From: Euptelea pleiosperma
Lineage: Eukaryota; Streptophyta; Magnoliopsida; Ranunculales; Eupteleaceae
Assembly (NCBI GenBank): GCA_035048495.1
Contig: CM068553.1
Span: 20,647,190-20,711,189 of the forward strand
Direction: 5' to 3'
Length of the DNA stretch: 64,000 bases
The position numbers and the translations under genes were made by a program. This document shows positions 23,406 to 35,418 of the stretch, in pieces (positions within the stretch are counted from its first letter, which is position 1; each line of letters opens with the position of its first letter). The notes below the pieces were generated by a model. The model did no database searches and was not told the origin of the DNA. It was given only the letters and a program-made list of their open reading frames with translations.

Positions 23406-23682
23406 TGTTGTGTTTTGGGAGGACTTTTTCCTGAGGGCTTTTCCGTAATTCTTACATAGATATACGGAAACCCTAATTTCGCCTTGGGGATATATATACC
23501 ATGTTGGTGAGAGACGAGTATCTCAATCCTGTACTGTGTGTATTCTTTTCTGCCCTAGAGCATAGTGGAATTGGTGTAGATCCGTGGATGTACCTCAATC
23601 TAGAGGGAACCACGTAAATCTCTGTGTTGTGGTTTTTTTGCATCTTTGTTTTATTGCTCGTTATTGTTCTTTCTTCCCAACA
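23406..23682 (+). repeat. 3' LTR of the copia element (277 bp)
   Basis: It begins TGTTGTGTTTTGGG and ends CCCAACA, with the 5-bp terminal inverted repeat TGTTG/CAACA. A TATATATA box lies near 23489. It follows the polypurine-like AAGGAGGAGATT and GTGGGAGAT stretches. Confidence 0.8.
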
Positions 23683-23714
23683 TGGTTGTTTACATGTTTC
23701 TAATCATTTTCAAT

Positions 23715-24770
23715 AGGAATGGATAGCAAAGCTAAAAGTAAGAAAGGACATGGAAAAATCCAACTTTGTTAGAATAGTCGAATGGAGAAAATTCGGATAG
23801 ATGTCTTACTAGAATAGCACATATTAGGCAACAAAGGAGATAATGGATGGAAGAATGAGGCTTTAACGCATGTGTGCAAAGAAATGAAGAATCAATTGAA
23901 GTTAGATATTAATAATGAACACATTCGTAATCATTTAAAAACATTAAGAAAAGATTACACGGGCGCCAGAGAACTTATATCTCTGAGCGGTTTCGGATGG
24001 GATTCTAAAATCTAGTGCATGACTACAGATGATGAGGGTTGGGATGTCTATCTACAAGTATTCTGCTCATGTTCAATTATGATTTTTTAATGATTTATTA
24101 ATGCATGCACCCATTCTAAATTGACTTATTTTTATAATTGTTAGGCACATCCAGAAATAAACTTTTGTATGAAGGTTGTCCCATGTTATTATGATTTGGC
24201 AATCATCATTGGAAACGAACAGGCTACTGGATCCCGTAATACAACCGGGCACGAGCTTGATAATGACATGCCTCCAATTGAAGAAATTGGTAGGTTGAAT
24301 GTATTGAGATTGTAGGTTTAAATAATTTATTGAATTAGGTGTCTTATATTTGTCTTTGGATATCAGGTGTGGAAGTAGGCTTTAATGAAGCAGAGGATGA
24401 CAAAACTTCCAATGAGAGGCATGGATCAGTGCCACAACAGGCTTCATCTTCTTCCCACCAGCCTCACACTATGCCTACTCAGGGACAGAAGAGGGGACGT
24501 TAAGTTGATGACACTCTTGAACCAACATTTCTTCTCATGGCACAAGCTGCAGAGAAGCTAGTTGCTGCTTTTCAGCCCCTAGATTATGGCCGTCTTAGAG
24601 AGGAGCTCCAAAAGATTCCTGATTTGTCTAAAATAGATCTACTAGATGCACTCTATCTCTTCGGAGATAAGCTAGGGATCGCAAATATTTTCTACATTGT
24701 CGATGATGAGTTGAAGGAGTGGTTGTTTAGGCGATTGGGAAGACCTCCACAACTAATGGCCACAGCCACA
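23715..24770 (+). pseudogene. Myb/SANT-like DNA-binding domain protein (PIF/Harbinger-associated type)
   Basis: Three exons with usable splice sites are visible. Exon one (about 23715-24056) carries the Myb/SANT-like domain: IRIDVLLE, WKNEALTHVCKEMKNQLKL, HIRNHLKTLRKDYTGARELI and DDEGWDVYL. Exon two (about 24145-24288) reads AHPEINFCMKVVPCYYDLAI, the typical linker after the domain. Exon three (about 24366-24770) ends LGIANIFYIVDDELKEWLF. This architecture matches the large plant family of Myb/SANT-like proteins that derive from or partner with PIF/Harbinger transposons. Stops after KIQLC, after DVLLE, in exon one (SKI-stop-CMTT) and after GQKRGR in exon three make it a pseudogene. No Harbinger transposase is nearby. 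Confidence 0.75.
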
Positions 24771-25150
24771 GGTATGAGATTCGTGCCCTTTTGTTTTTTT
24801 TTTAATGCTTTTCTTGTGTGAAACTATGCTTTTTCATTATAAGACCAGTTCTACCTTGTTTGCCTTGGGTAGCTACTCTGGGATTTTATTGATAGATATC
24901 ATCATATAAGATAGTAGCCCGCTGAGATGGGTGAGTAATCCTTGGGAGCTCTGACCTATAGCTAACAACAGTGTGAGCCAACAAGTCAGCACAATCCTTG
25001 GGAGTTAGTATTACACTAAAAACAAGTGTTAAGTAACTATTAACAAGTGAGAACATTTTGAATTAGGTATGCTTCATGCTTTATATAGTTTTGTGAAATA
25101 AATTTATTTTCTCCTGTAGAAGAAATGAAGTAGGTGCCTTAGATGTTGTT
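24771..25150. other. Intergenic, nothing recognised
   Basis: The stretch lies between the Myb/SANT-like pseudogene and a reverse LTR. It may contain the 3' end of that pseudogene. I see no other feature. Confidence 0.4.
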
Positions 25151-26759
25151 TAAAAGTAAGATTTTTTCGTGTCGTTGGATCGGAAACCCTTGATTTCAAC
25201 AATATTTGTAATTTCTCCGAATTGGTTCACTTAATCTGCAAATAAGCAGACTTGCACAGTGGCTTGTGTCGGATATCATCCGCACTCGAGATTAGTTAGC
25301 ACAATAAGAAACAAGAATAATCAGAAAATGCTCAGAATAAATGGAATGGTGAGAATGGTGGAGGTTGATTTAAAATATGCTTGAGATTGTTGTTAAAATT
25401 ATTATAATAAAAAAAAACATAAGAGAAATGAGAATGAAAAACACAATAAATGAAAATAACTTAAACTTGAATTTAAAACTTGTTCATTAAACTAAAAGCA
25501 AATGCTTGTTCAAATGCTTTACAACGAAAATAACATTAAACTAAATTAATCTAGAAAGTCATTAAAATATTACCCTAGAAAGCATATAAAGGTAGAGAGG
25601 GAAAGAAGAGAAAGAAAAAAGGTAGGAAGGTTAGAGAGATAAATTAGAGAGAAGCTTACCATTGAAGAGGTAGATTGTGCAACTTCGATTGGATCAACCT
25701 CAATAGGATTGAGGATTGTAGCCTTTGACTGTAGCGGATGAAATGGGCAGCAATGAGACGTTGATGTTTAACGCTTTGCACCTCGAGGTGGAGGCGTTAA
25801 TGGTGAGCTCGCCGGAGAAAAAGGGCGAAGAAGAAGAAAAAGAAAAAAGAAAGAGAGGAAAAGAAGGGGGAAAGAACCAACCCAAGATGGAAAGATCGTA
25901 GATCTCTTATAGACTTTTTTTTCTTTTGCTTGTTGTAAAAATGATGACCGTTGGATCTCTCTAGATCCAACGGTTGGGAATGGGTTAGTTAGATGAGAGA
26001 GAGAGAGAGAGTGATTAGGATAAAAAGAGATGGGGGAAAGAAGAATCGGTCAAGTGAGACCAATTCTCTCTTGTTGTTGCAAATGGGCATGAGCATGGGT
26101 CATGGGCATGGGTATGGGTCATGGGTCATGGGTCATGGGCTTGGGTCATGGGCTTAGGTCATGGGCTTAGGTCATGGGCCAAAATAGATATAGTGAGAAA
26201 TAGGAGAGAAGTGAAAGAAAAAGTACAAAAATAAAAGCCTTTGAGGGTCTTGAATCCTGGTCTTCTTTATTCTCTCTCATCTGTTCCACCAATAAGTCAA
26301 ACTTATCCTTTGATGTCAATTGGTGTGGCCTTTAACACCTAAGTCCTTCTCTTGGTCTCCAGCTATTCTTTTCTCCCTTAGTCTTTGTTCCGGCTCTACG
26401 ATCCTCTAGCTTTCCCCGTACATGTCTTCTATCTTTTTATCCTAGCATGCTGGCTCTTTAAGCTATGATAGAAGTCTTCTGTGGTTGATAGTGGGCTCGC
26501 CAGTCCTCGAGAATCACGCGATAGGGTTTCCTGCAAGTGAAAAAGCACGTACTGAGATTCAACTAAAATGGCTTGATACTGGACTATCCGAAATGCGTTT
26601 ATTTCATGCAAATAGTCGATTTTCGTCTGAAGAATGCGTTCTACACAATGGAAGAAAATCTTACATGGAAAAGTTGACGAAAAGATAAGTTTTACATAGG
26701 AGAATGCGACATCGCTATAAGGATAATGGCTTAAAATAAGCACTTTTGAGCGAATATCA
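25151..26759 (-). mobile_element. Long-LTR copy, TGATATTCGC family (reverse, about 1.6 kb)
   Basis: On the minus strand it starts TGATATTCGC at 26759 and ends CTTACTTTTA at 25151, where the consensus end CA is changed to TA. It keeps the CATGGGT minisatellite (26085-26180), a TATA region (CTATAAGAG, near 25900) and the U5 end with GACACAAGCCACTGTGCAA. No clear 5-bp target duplication is left. It is shorter than the other full LTRs and lacks the palindromic GAGTTGCAGG modules. Confidence 0.75.
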
Positions 26760-27420
26760 CTTTTAGACAGGGATTTTTCCTAATCTTGCATGTTCTACAA
26801 AATAATGTTTAGTAGGAGTCTGAACTAAACCCTGAATACCTTGTATCTAAGAGTGGTCAAGCCTATAATTCAATTGGATGGTGCTATTTATCACGACACT
26901 AAAGTCATTAGAGGTTGAACCCATAGCTCAATTGTTTTACTATTCATAATTCAACCATGTCACAGGTTCAATACTGACTTTACCCAAGGTGAAAAACAAA
27001 AATTGTTGAAAGTTCTGCTTCCTTTGGTTTCATGAGAAGCATGAAAACCATGACCAGTCCCTTATAATTTAAGGCCTTAGTTGCAGGGCTATGCTTGGGG
27101 AGGTCCAAAATTGCTTGTTAGGCAGGAAATTGTCCCTTAAATTACCACCACTCAACACTTTTAGGTTGACAAGGAATAGTAGATGTCACTCTGGCTAACT
27201 TAGACACTGATATGTCTAGTCAAGGTCATGTTGGATTTCCTTAATCTCCAACAAATCAACAGTATAATTTAGTTGTTTTTCATCCTCGAATATTAAACTT
27301 ACCCGAATTGACTTATTTGTGTCCAAGTTTCATGTTTTATGTATATGTTCGAACTTTGTGGAAGTTTTAGACCCTTCTTTCATCAGTCATCCCAAATTAT
27401 ATGATTCTTGCACTTGCAGG
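26760..27420. other. Intergenic or intronic, nothing recognised
   Basis: This is AT-rich sequence ending in a good splice acceptor (CTTGCACTTGCAG) at 27420, so it is probably the intron before the next exon. Confidence 0.35.
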
Positions 27421-27555
27421 TTGTAAGGGCTTCAACAAGGTGCACAAAATAGATGGATGCTTATGCAAGCTGCATGTATTACGACACTAATGAATTCGAT
27501 TTATGTCGCAAAGAGCAGCAAGAGTTTGAGAAGGCTTGCCCTTGGAACGAGTAGG
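27421..27555 (+). pseudogene. Cys-rich exon (CHCH-like spacing), fragment
   Basis: Downstream of a clear acceptor the plus strand reads VVRASTRCTK, a TAG stop, then MDAYASCMYYDTNEFDLC and RKEQQEFEKACPWNE before another stop. Two Cys-x10-Cys pairs resemble, but do not exactly match, the twin Cx9C helix-turn-helix motifs of small mitochondrial intermembrane-space (CHCH) proteins. I do not recognise a specific gene. It could equally be an internal exon of an unrelated protein. Confidence 0.3.
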
Positions 27556-27889
27556 TAAGGATGCTTGTAATCTCATCATGAATAATTTGGAAACAACCTA
27601 TCATAACCAAACTGTTTGTGGGGATTCAGATTCATTGGAGAAATGGTTGTTGGCCAACAAAAGTAATATGCTTTTTGTGGCCCTCTTTTTTTTGATAAAT
27701 GCTACAGCGACTGTTGTAGTAATTGATGTATGTTTCTCTTTTTATGTGATATATTATGTTTGGAAACTTATTTGCATTGGTAATGTGCTTGAATTTAGTA
27801 TGATTTAATACCAAAAGTATGAATTTAATATGATTTTCTCACAGGAAAATCCATGAAATCAAACAGCGGAAAAGTGATAAATGCATATT

Positions 27890-28020
27890 TTCTAAGGTGC
27901 AATCAAACAACCAAGGGAAAATTTTTCTAGAGAAAATTTTCTCGAGAACATTTTCCAATGGAAAATAAAATTTTCCCAAGAAATTTTTGTGTGCAATCAA
28001 ACACGCCCTTAGGGTAATTC
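27890..28020. repeat. Short hairpin-forming repeat
   Basis: GTGCAATCAAACA occurs at both sides of an AT-rich, strongly self-complementary core (GAAAATTTTCTCGAG next to AAAATTTTCC). It looks like a degenerate MITE end, but no target duplication is visible. Confidence 0.35.
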
Positions 28021-31000
28021 ATTCCTTGATTGATTACAGACTTGGATGTTGAGTTTGAACGATCCAACTACATGCTATCAAATTTAGAGAAGGGATTTTC
28101 ATTTTTTTTTACAAATAATAACATGATGCAATAGAAGTACAATAAGCCCATAAACCACAGGTACCAAGATCGAAACCTGGAAATAATTCAGATGTTTGAG
28201 TTACTAGTAAAGCAGAAGTTCTTTAGACAACTACTTGGACACTCATTGTCTATAACTATACTCAGATCATTCTCTATCTATGATACTCTAAACTCTTCAG
28301 AAAATTGGAAATAACCTATTTACAAGAAGCATAAGAAAGTTTGAGTAATCTCGTCTATTACTTTTGCCATGATAATTACACCCTATTGGTACCGAAGAAT
28401 GAATGGAAAATAGAAAGCATCCTATAGCAAATATTGAAATCTCATATTTTCCAAGTCAGAATAAGTTATAACAATCGAATATGATTCGGATGGAAATATA
28501 GACTTTTGGCTCAAGGATTTGTTACTCTATCAGCCTCTTTGTTTCTGTTAAAGGACGGAACGATCGAGGACTCTCAGTACAGCTACAAGGGCTGCACATC
28601 CCTAAGTATGGATAATTTGCCCATCCTTAAGTAGACCCACATACCAAAAATCAGCTGAATTAGTGATTTCAAACCTTTGGATCTTTGAAATAATGTTCAA
28701 ATTCCACTATTAAAAATAAATAACCCAAGAAAATGACTGCAACACAATGCTTAAAAATCATTAACCAGGCTAATTAACGTTTGGTCTGCAGGTCCACCTA
28801 GGGTTGGGCCAAACATCCATATGGTCAGTGATTTCCAAAAGATTGTGCTACATGGCTCATACTGTGATCCGTTATCAATGTTGATGTCCGTCATCAAAGT
28901 TCTACTGTGAGAGAAACTTAATCATATGAGAAAGATGTCGAGAGAGGGAGAGAAACTTGGGAAAGATTGTAGAGGACTGTGGATGCAATCGATGCAATTC
29001 TACATAGCTTATTTTTTGGGCCCACTAATCCATGTATATTTAGCTCACCCCTTGGTGGATAGACAAACCAAATATCAGTGCGATTGATTTTCTCTAGCTA
29101 TTAGCACTATTTTAGGATTGATTTTAGCTGTTGGATTCTAGCACTTTTTACATATTTTTTGGGTATTTAAAACAAACAGCTAGAAATTACAAATCAATGT
29201 GATTTTTGGTATGTATGTCCACCAAGGGGCAGGCTAAACATCCATTGGCGAGGGGAAGACGTTTTGTTTTCAGTTTTATATTATTTTATTATAAATTAAC
29301 TCGAGTTAAATTCGTTCAAAAGGTTGTGGATTTGAATTTTGAGATACATACCCCATATGTCGTTAAGTCGAGTAGAACTTTGTTGACCGGCACCAATTAG
29401 CAACATTGCTGACAGACTACAATATGAACCCCGTGGCATATTTTTAGTGATTTCTGACCGACCGTGTGGATGTTTGTACCAACCTTAGATAGACATACAG
29501 ACCCAAAATTTGGTTGATTAGTGTTGCTTTCATGGGTTGATTTTTAACCATGGAATTTGAGCGTTATTGACCATCTTATGGGTACAAAGATCCAAAGGTT
29601 TGAAATCATTAATCAGGGTGATTTTTGGGGTTGGCTAAACATGCATACAGTTAGCATCCTCTAAAAGTGTCCCACGTGGCTCATATTGTTGTTAGTCCGC
29701 AATTTTGCTGACCGCGTAGCGGTAAGCAAAGTTCTACTCTTGTTATAGCAAACTTTTTTCCTTAAACCTAAACGGAGAATTACCGTATCGTCCGTAGTGT
29801 GCGTCTCGTGATTCGAAAACAGCCGTAGAAAAAATTGGAGGACCATTTGATCGTGCTTTTGCAAATGAAAGACCAAAAAGTGTCTTTGAAGATGGACGTT
29901 TGCTTTAACGTGTACCAGTGGATGAAAATACCCTTGTCCATCGCGGGGTAGACGACCTCGTGTTCTACGCCCTCTGCACCTCGGTTTTCACCTTGTAACA
30001 AGTGAAATGAATTACAAGTTACATCCGTTTTCATGTCTGAAGACTTTGAACTGAAGAAAGAAGAACAAAAGAAAACAGAGAGGAAAAGAAGAAAACAGGG
30101 AGAAAGAAGAAAAACATCTCTTCTTCTTGTGCTCTCGATCACTTGTGCTACCGACCTCCTTTTTTTTAATGATAAAGAAGTTCTAGGTCTGTAGAGAGGA
30201 ACGAAGAGGAACACGCGAAGAGAAGTTCTAGGTCGACCTCCCATTTTTTTCCGATCTCTTATTTTTATATGAGGATTTGATCTTTGCTTGTATGAATTCT
30301 AGGTTTCATTTGATCTTCGTTTGAATGAATTCTAGGATTTCTATTTATGTTACCTAGGGTTCTGTAGTTTTGTTATGTAACCTAAGGTTCTGAAGTTTTG
30401 TCGAAAGATTTAGTTTTTATATAGTGTCGATTAGGGTTTCGAATTATTTTTCGATGCTAACTAATAGTATTTCATTTTTCTTTCTTTCTTTTTTTGCTGA
30501 TTTTGGGGCTTGATTGCTTCAAGGGAATTTTTTTTTTTTTTGTGATTGATGTGTGTTTCTTTTGAAAACTTTAAATTATGTGATTGTTTAGCTTAAGTAT
30601 TTTGATATATGCCCATTTGATTTTAACTTCGAATTTTATATTTTTTTGTGTAAATTTCTAGATTTTAGGTTTTTATTGTTAGGTTTTATCTTTTATACTG
30701 GTCAATTGAATTTTTAAGTGGGTTTTTTTATTGAATTTAGAGTGTATCAGTAAATTTGAACTGGCATAAGTTGTTATTATTGAAATCGATGTTGTGTTCT
30801 CATTGGTGGAATTTTGAATTATGTGTAATATTTCTGGTTCCATGTGTTTATGTTGGTGATACCCCTCTATCCTTTTGAATCTGATATATGTTCTCAATTC
30901 TCTAATAATGTGAGGATTCATTTGAGTCATTTTCTGTTTGTCTGTGTAATTCCTTATTCTTCTGATTTTTTCAATCTTATGGATCTAAGCATGTATTCCT

Positions 31001-31254
31001 TTGGCACTCTTGAACTGTTTTGCATTCCTTTGGCACACTTGATATATTTATATTATTGAGTGTTTCTATTGTGTCGGATCTCCTAATGTTGCCCCAAATA
31101 AAATGCATGACTTCTTATTTGGGATAGTCTTAGGTAAGAAGTTCTGCCTTTTATTTGGTACATTTGATTTTTGAAATAGGTAGTCTATATACTAGTTTCT
31201 TAAAAAATGTTATTGATAAAGAGACTATAAACTTAGTGAAACAATCTTTGCACT
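28021..31254. other. Dispersed non-coding repeats and T-rich sequence
   Basis: Positions 28600-29690 contain several diverged copies of the dispersed repeat also seen at 6270-6700. Around 29770-29960 there is GAATTACCGTATCGTCC, a faint match to the MULE-end-like sequences at 54900 and 56800. Positions 30240-31050 are T-rich. Positions 31060-31200 are repeated in the same direction at 45620-45745 (AAGAAGTCCTGCCTTTT region). No gene is supported. Confidence 0.4.
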
Positions 31255-32536
31255 TGAAACTAGGTTTTTTCCGCGTCGTTGGTTACGGAAACCCTAGAAT
31301 CAAAAAGATTTGTAATTTGATCCTTCTAGTTCACTGTTTATTTCTGCAAAATATTCAAGCTTGTATAGTGGACAGTGTCGGATGTGAATCCGCACTCGGG
31401 GTCAGTTAGTGCAATTATGAACATAAAATGACGGTTTTTTATCAGAATTATGGAGAGTTGAGAATGGTGGATTCGGGATTTTTAAAACATGATTCAGGGG
31501 TTTTTTAGAGAGGACATTAACTAATATCATGAATAAAATGAACAACGCAACACATCAAACTTTTAATCAAAGAAAGCTAGTTTAAGATTCTTCATAAAAA
31601 CCATTATCTTTTACAATACTGAAAATCAAAATACTACAGTAATTAAAACAAAAGAAAAGAAACTAGAGAGAAGATAGAATCTAGTGAGAGAAAAGGGAGA
31701 CAAATTCTAGAGAGAGAAGGGGAATTGGTGAGAGAAATAGGAAACCTAAAGAAAGAAGTATAAGTTCTAGAGAGCGAGAAAAGTAAAGAGAGAAAATGAA
31801 GTGGAGAGAGAAAGTTAGAGAGAGATCTCTAGAGAGAGAAAAAGAGATCTAGAGAGAAATATGTAGAGAGAGAACCTCCTAAAAACTAGATAGAGAAACA
31901 AGAGATAGAGAGAGAAAGAGAAAACACCTTCATCACTTACCAATTATTGGCCTCAAGAGTTTAGCCATGGTGAGGGCAGCAATGAGAGGATCCGGCCAAG
32001 TGGTGGCTGTTGGGAGAAGACAATTAAGAAATAGGAGTTGTAGACGTCCAAGTGGGGAGACGTTGCTGGTTTGGCCAAAAATGTGGAAGTGGTAGGAGCA
32101 GCAGTGAATTCAGCAGCATGTAGAGGTTGCAAGTTGCAACTTGCTGGAGGGGGTGTGGAGAAGATGGTGGTTGCAGCACATGCTCGCCGGCCTACAAGGT
32201 GAGGAAGCCCCTCCTCCTTCTTTCATTCTTCTCCCTCTCTCTTCTTTTCTTTTCTTTTTTTTTCTATCGGTGATGGGTAGAGAGAGGGGTCAAGATTGGA
32301 GAGTGAGAGAAGAGAGGTAGCTGACGGTGTGATGAAGGCAGCTGAGGTGGAGGTGCACCAGCCGGTGCTGGAGGGAGTTCCGACGGCTAGTGGTGGAGGC
32401 AGTAGAGTTGAGGATGAAGGGGGCGGTGCTCCAGCAGCAGGTGACCAAGGAGGGCTGGTGACGGTTCAACAGGCTGGGCGTTAGGGAGTTGCAGGTGTTT
32501 GCAAGAGGCATTAATGGCAGCACAGGTGGAAGATTG

Positions 32537-32847
32537 CCGGAGTTGCAGGTCTGCAACTCCGGTGGACAGATTAAGAAGAAGAAGAAGATGAACAAGAAGA
32601 GGGGGCGGTACAGCAGTGCAACCAACACGATGGTGCGCTGTGATGCAAGGGGAGGAGCACGGTGGACAGGTTGCTGAGGTGGAGAGGCGGTACAGCACCT
32701 ACTGGCCAAAAAAGATGAAGTTCAATCTGCCGGAGTTCTGCAACTCCGGTGGACGGACAGGAAGGAGGAAAAGATGAGGAAGTCAGAGAAGAAGAAGAAG
32801 AAGGATGGTCTGTGGGGATAGACTGGAGTTGCAACCTGCAACTCCGG
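32537..32847. repeat. Cluster of three GAGTTGCAGG palindromes in LTR R
   Basis: Modules sit at 32537-32562 (26 bp), 32730-32749 (20 bp, CCGGAGTTCTGCAACTCCGG, short core) and about 32823-32847 (near-perfect). They are about 100-190 bp apart in the leader. The spacer sequences are unrelated to each other, so the modules look individually inserted or spread. Confidence 0.8.
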
Positions 32848-35001
32848 TCGTGAAGATGGTGGAGGTGATGGAGAACCTGGTGTGAAGGGCAGCAAGCCGT
32901 TCTTTAAGTGGTGACCGGCGACTCCTCCCTTGGGCAGCTTCATGGTGGCTCTAATGGAGAAGGAAATGGCAATCCTAGGAGGATAATGAAGGTGCTGCCA
33001 TTGGAGGTGAGGGAGTGTAGAGGAGATGATGGGGAAACGGCTTCAAATGGGAGAGGAGTTGTGGAATGTGGGAGAGAGGAGAGAAGAGAATGGAAGAAGA
33101 AAAACGTGGAAGGAAGGGATCCCTTTTAAAGGGATGGCTTTAGGGTTTTAACCCAAGAGAAGGGTGGACCGTAGGATAGATGGGGTGGAGAGAGATGCGT
33201 GGGGAGTGAAAGGAGGTGCCCACGGTTTCTAATTCTTTCTTCTTTTCTTTTTTTTTCTTTTTTTTTTTTCTTTTGGGCTAATTGATGGGCTGCGGGACAT
33301 GAGGCCCATGGACATTGTGGGTGAAGGTGTGGGCCACTTGGCCATGGGTTCTCAAGTGGACCCTATGGACTTAGAGGCCTTGTCATGGGTTTCTCCATCA
33401 CTAGAGATGTGGGCCTACGAGGAGATAGGAGAGTGAGGAGAGAGAAAATGTGAAGGTTAGAGAGAAATTGTCCTAAACCATTAGATTGAGATGTGAGAAA
33501 GCATGTGGTGATCGCTTGGCGAATGGGTGTGATCGTTTGGCGATCGTAGGTCGTTGGTTGAGAGATCCAAAGATTGATGATGAGAGAGAGTCAATGGGTG
33601 CCTAGATCAGAGTGGGGATTGAGAATTTGTGAACCGTAGGATTTGGAGAGATCCCATGGTTCGATGGATGATCTAGAGGTCTGATGGAAGATCTCACGAT
33701 CGAAAAACCATGTGAGATGGGATAGAGTTAGATTAGAGGTTATATGATGAAGATTTGAGGGTTAGGATGATCGATCTTAGAATCGGATGGCGAGTTGTGG
33801 GCTGTCAGATCATGGAGAGGGGGATCGGATGGTCGATTTGGGGATCTAATGGTGGGATGAGAAGATCTAAGGGTCGGATGTGAGATTTTTGAGAGATGAA
33901 AGAGAAAGGATAGAGAAAAGAGAGTGTTAGGAGTGAGAATTAAGAGAGATGAGAGAGAAAATGTCAGATAGTAGGGAGAAAAGTGCTGGCGGAGGGTCCT
34001 GAACCCTGGTCTTCACTGTGACTGATATTCGCTCAAAAGTGCTTATTTTAAGCACTTATCCTGTTAGCGTTATCGCACTCTCCTACGTAAAACTGCTCTA
34101 ATTATCCACTTTTCTACGTAAGAGTCTATCTCATTGCGTAAAACACACTTTTCTGGACGAAATGGTATATTTGCATGCATTAAACACATTTTCGGAAGTC
34201 TAAATATTAAGCCGTTCTGATAAAGTCTCATTACGCGCTTCTTCTGTCGCAGGAAACCCCGATGGGACGATTCTCAAGACTTGTGGGCCCAAATCGATCA
34301 TGAAAGCCCATTATCAAAGCTTAACAAGCCCACATGCTATAACTAGAAGATATGGGCCAAATATGGGCTGAATAAGAGGACCAAAAAGTCGGCCCAAAGA
34401 ACGAAGAGAGTAGGAGAGCCAATGACCAAGAGACGGACCAAAGCGTTTAAAGCCACATGAGTCAGCAAAGAATGATGGTCGACTCTACTGGAGAAGCGTG
34501 AGGATGGTCACAGTGAAGAACAGGGTTCCAGACCCTCCGCCAGTGCTTTTTTCCATTTTTTTGATACTTTTTCTCTCATCTCTTCTTATTCTCTCTCTCT
34601 TCATCTCTCGATCCTCGAATCTACTGACCTAACCCCAGAACTCCTACCCATCGGCTCTATCTCAGCTCCCTTAGCTTTCTGACCGTTGGATCTTCCATCG
34701 GACCGTTGGATCTTCCATCGGACCGTTGGATCTTCAATCGGACCGTTGGATCTCTCTAGATCCGTCGATCTACCAATCTGAGTCCCAATCAAGTCACCAT
34801 CCATCCGATCGCCATCAGACTGTCTGTCACATCATTCTGTGAGATGATGGACATCATCAACCCATGAGGGCCAATAGCCGGGCCCATCTTCATCGACCCG
34901 CTGACCGACCAGTTAGTGGACCCCGCGAATTTCAAAAATAATTTTAATTAAATGGGGGGTCCACTAATTGGGGAGATTCCCCATAGAAAAGTAGGTTTTT
35001 A

Positions 35002-35039
<38 letters not shown>

Positions 35040-35058
35040 TTTTTATTTTCAAAAAATA

Positions 35059-35095
35059 CCCTATTTCCATTAATGGAAATAGGGAGCTTTATAAG
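35059..35095 (+). promoter_or_regulatory. LTR core promoter: 26-bp palindrome plus TTTATAAG
   Basis: 35059-35084 is a perfect palindrome with half-site CCCTATTTCCATT, and a TATA-like TTTATAAG follows at 35088-35095. Compared with 8787-8812, positions three and four of the half-site differ and both arms changed together. Confidence 0.7.
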
Positions 35096-35233
35096 AGGAG
35101 GGAGAAGGGTTCGTTCGAACCCTAATCCCTCTCCCATCTCTTCCTCTCCTTCCCCCTATCCTTTCCCTTCTTCCCCACGACTTCCCTCTCCTCTTCTTCC
35201 TCCTTTCTTCTTCATCTTCTTCACCTTTCTTCG

Positions 35234-35418
35234 CCGGAGTTGCAGGTTTGCAACTCCGGCCGTCCTTCTTCCTTCTTCTCTTTTCTTTCTTCTCTTCCTT
35301 CTCTTCGTTCCTCTTCTTCTCTTCCCTTTCTTCTTCTCCTTCTCGTCTTCTTCTTCTTCTTCTTCTTCTTCTTGCGTCCTTCATCTTTTCGTCCGGCCGG
35401 AGTTCTGCAACTCCGGCC
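35234..35418. repeat. Two palindromic GAGTTGCAGG modules
   Basis: 35234-35259 has half-sites CCGGAGTTGCAGG / TTTGCAACTCCGG, nearly perfect with a central GG/TT mismatch. 35395-35418 is GGCCGGAGTTCT plus its near-exact inverse. They lie in the leader between CT-rich stretches. Confidence 0.8.

Larger units (their letters stand above)
19696..23682 (+). mobile_element. Ty1/copia retrotransposon, 5'-truncated
   Basis: Gag-pol in copia order (gag, protease, integrase, reverse transcriptase, RNase H) ends with a 3' LTR. The gag start, primer-binding site and 5' LTR are missing because the reading begins in mid-gag directly at the end of a long LTR. The LTR size, the DSGAS protease and the overall protein look resemble the Tnt1/Tork group. 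TGGTT at 23683 would be the right half of a target duplication whose left half is lost. Confidence 0.9.

Noticed and set aside
25146..26764. 5-bp target-site duplication for the reverse LTR at 25151-26759
   Set aside because: The flanks TTGTT and CTTTT agree at only three positions, so no duplication is claimed.
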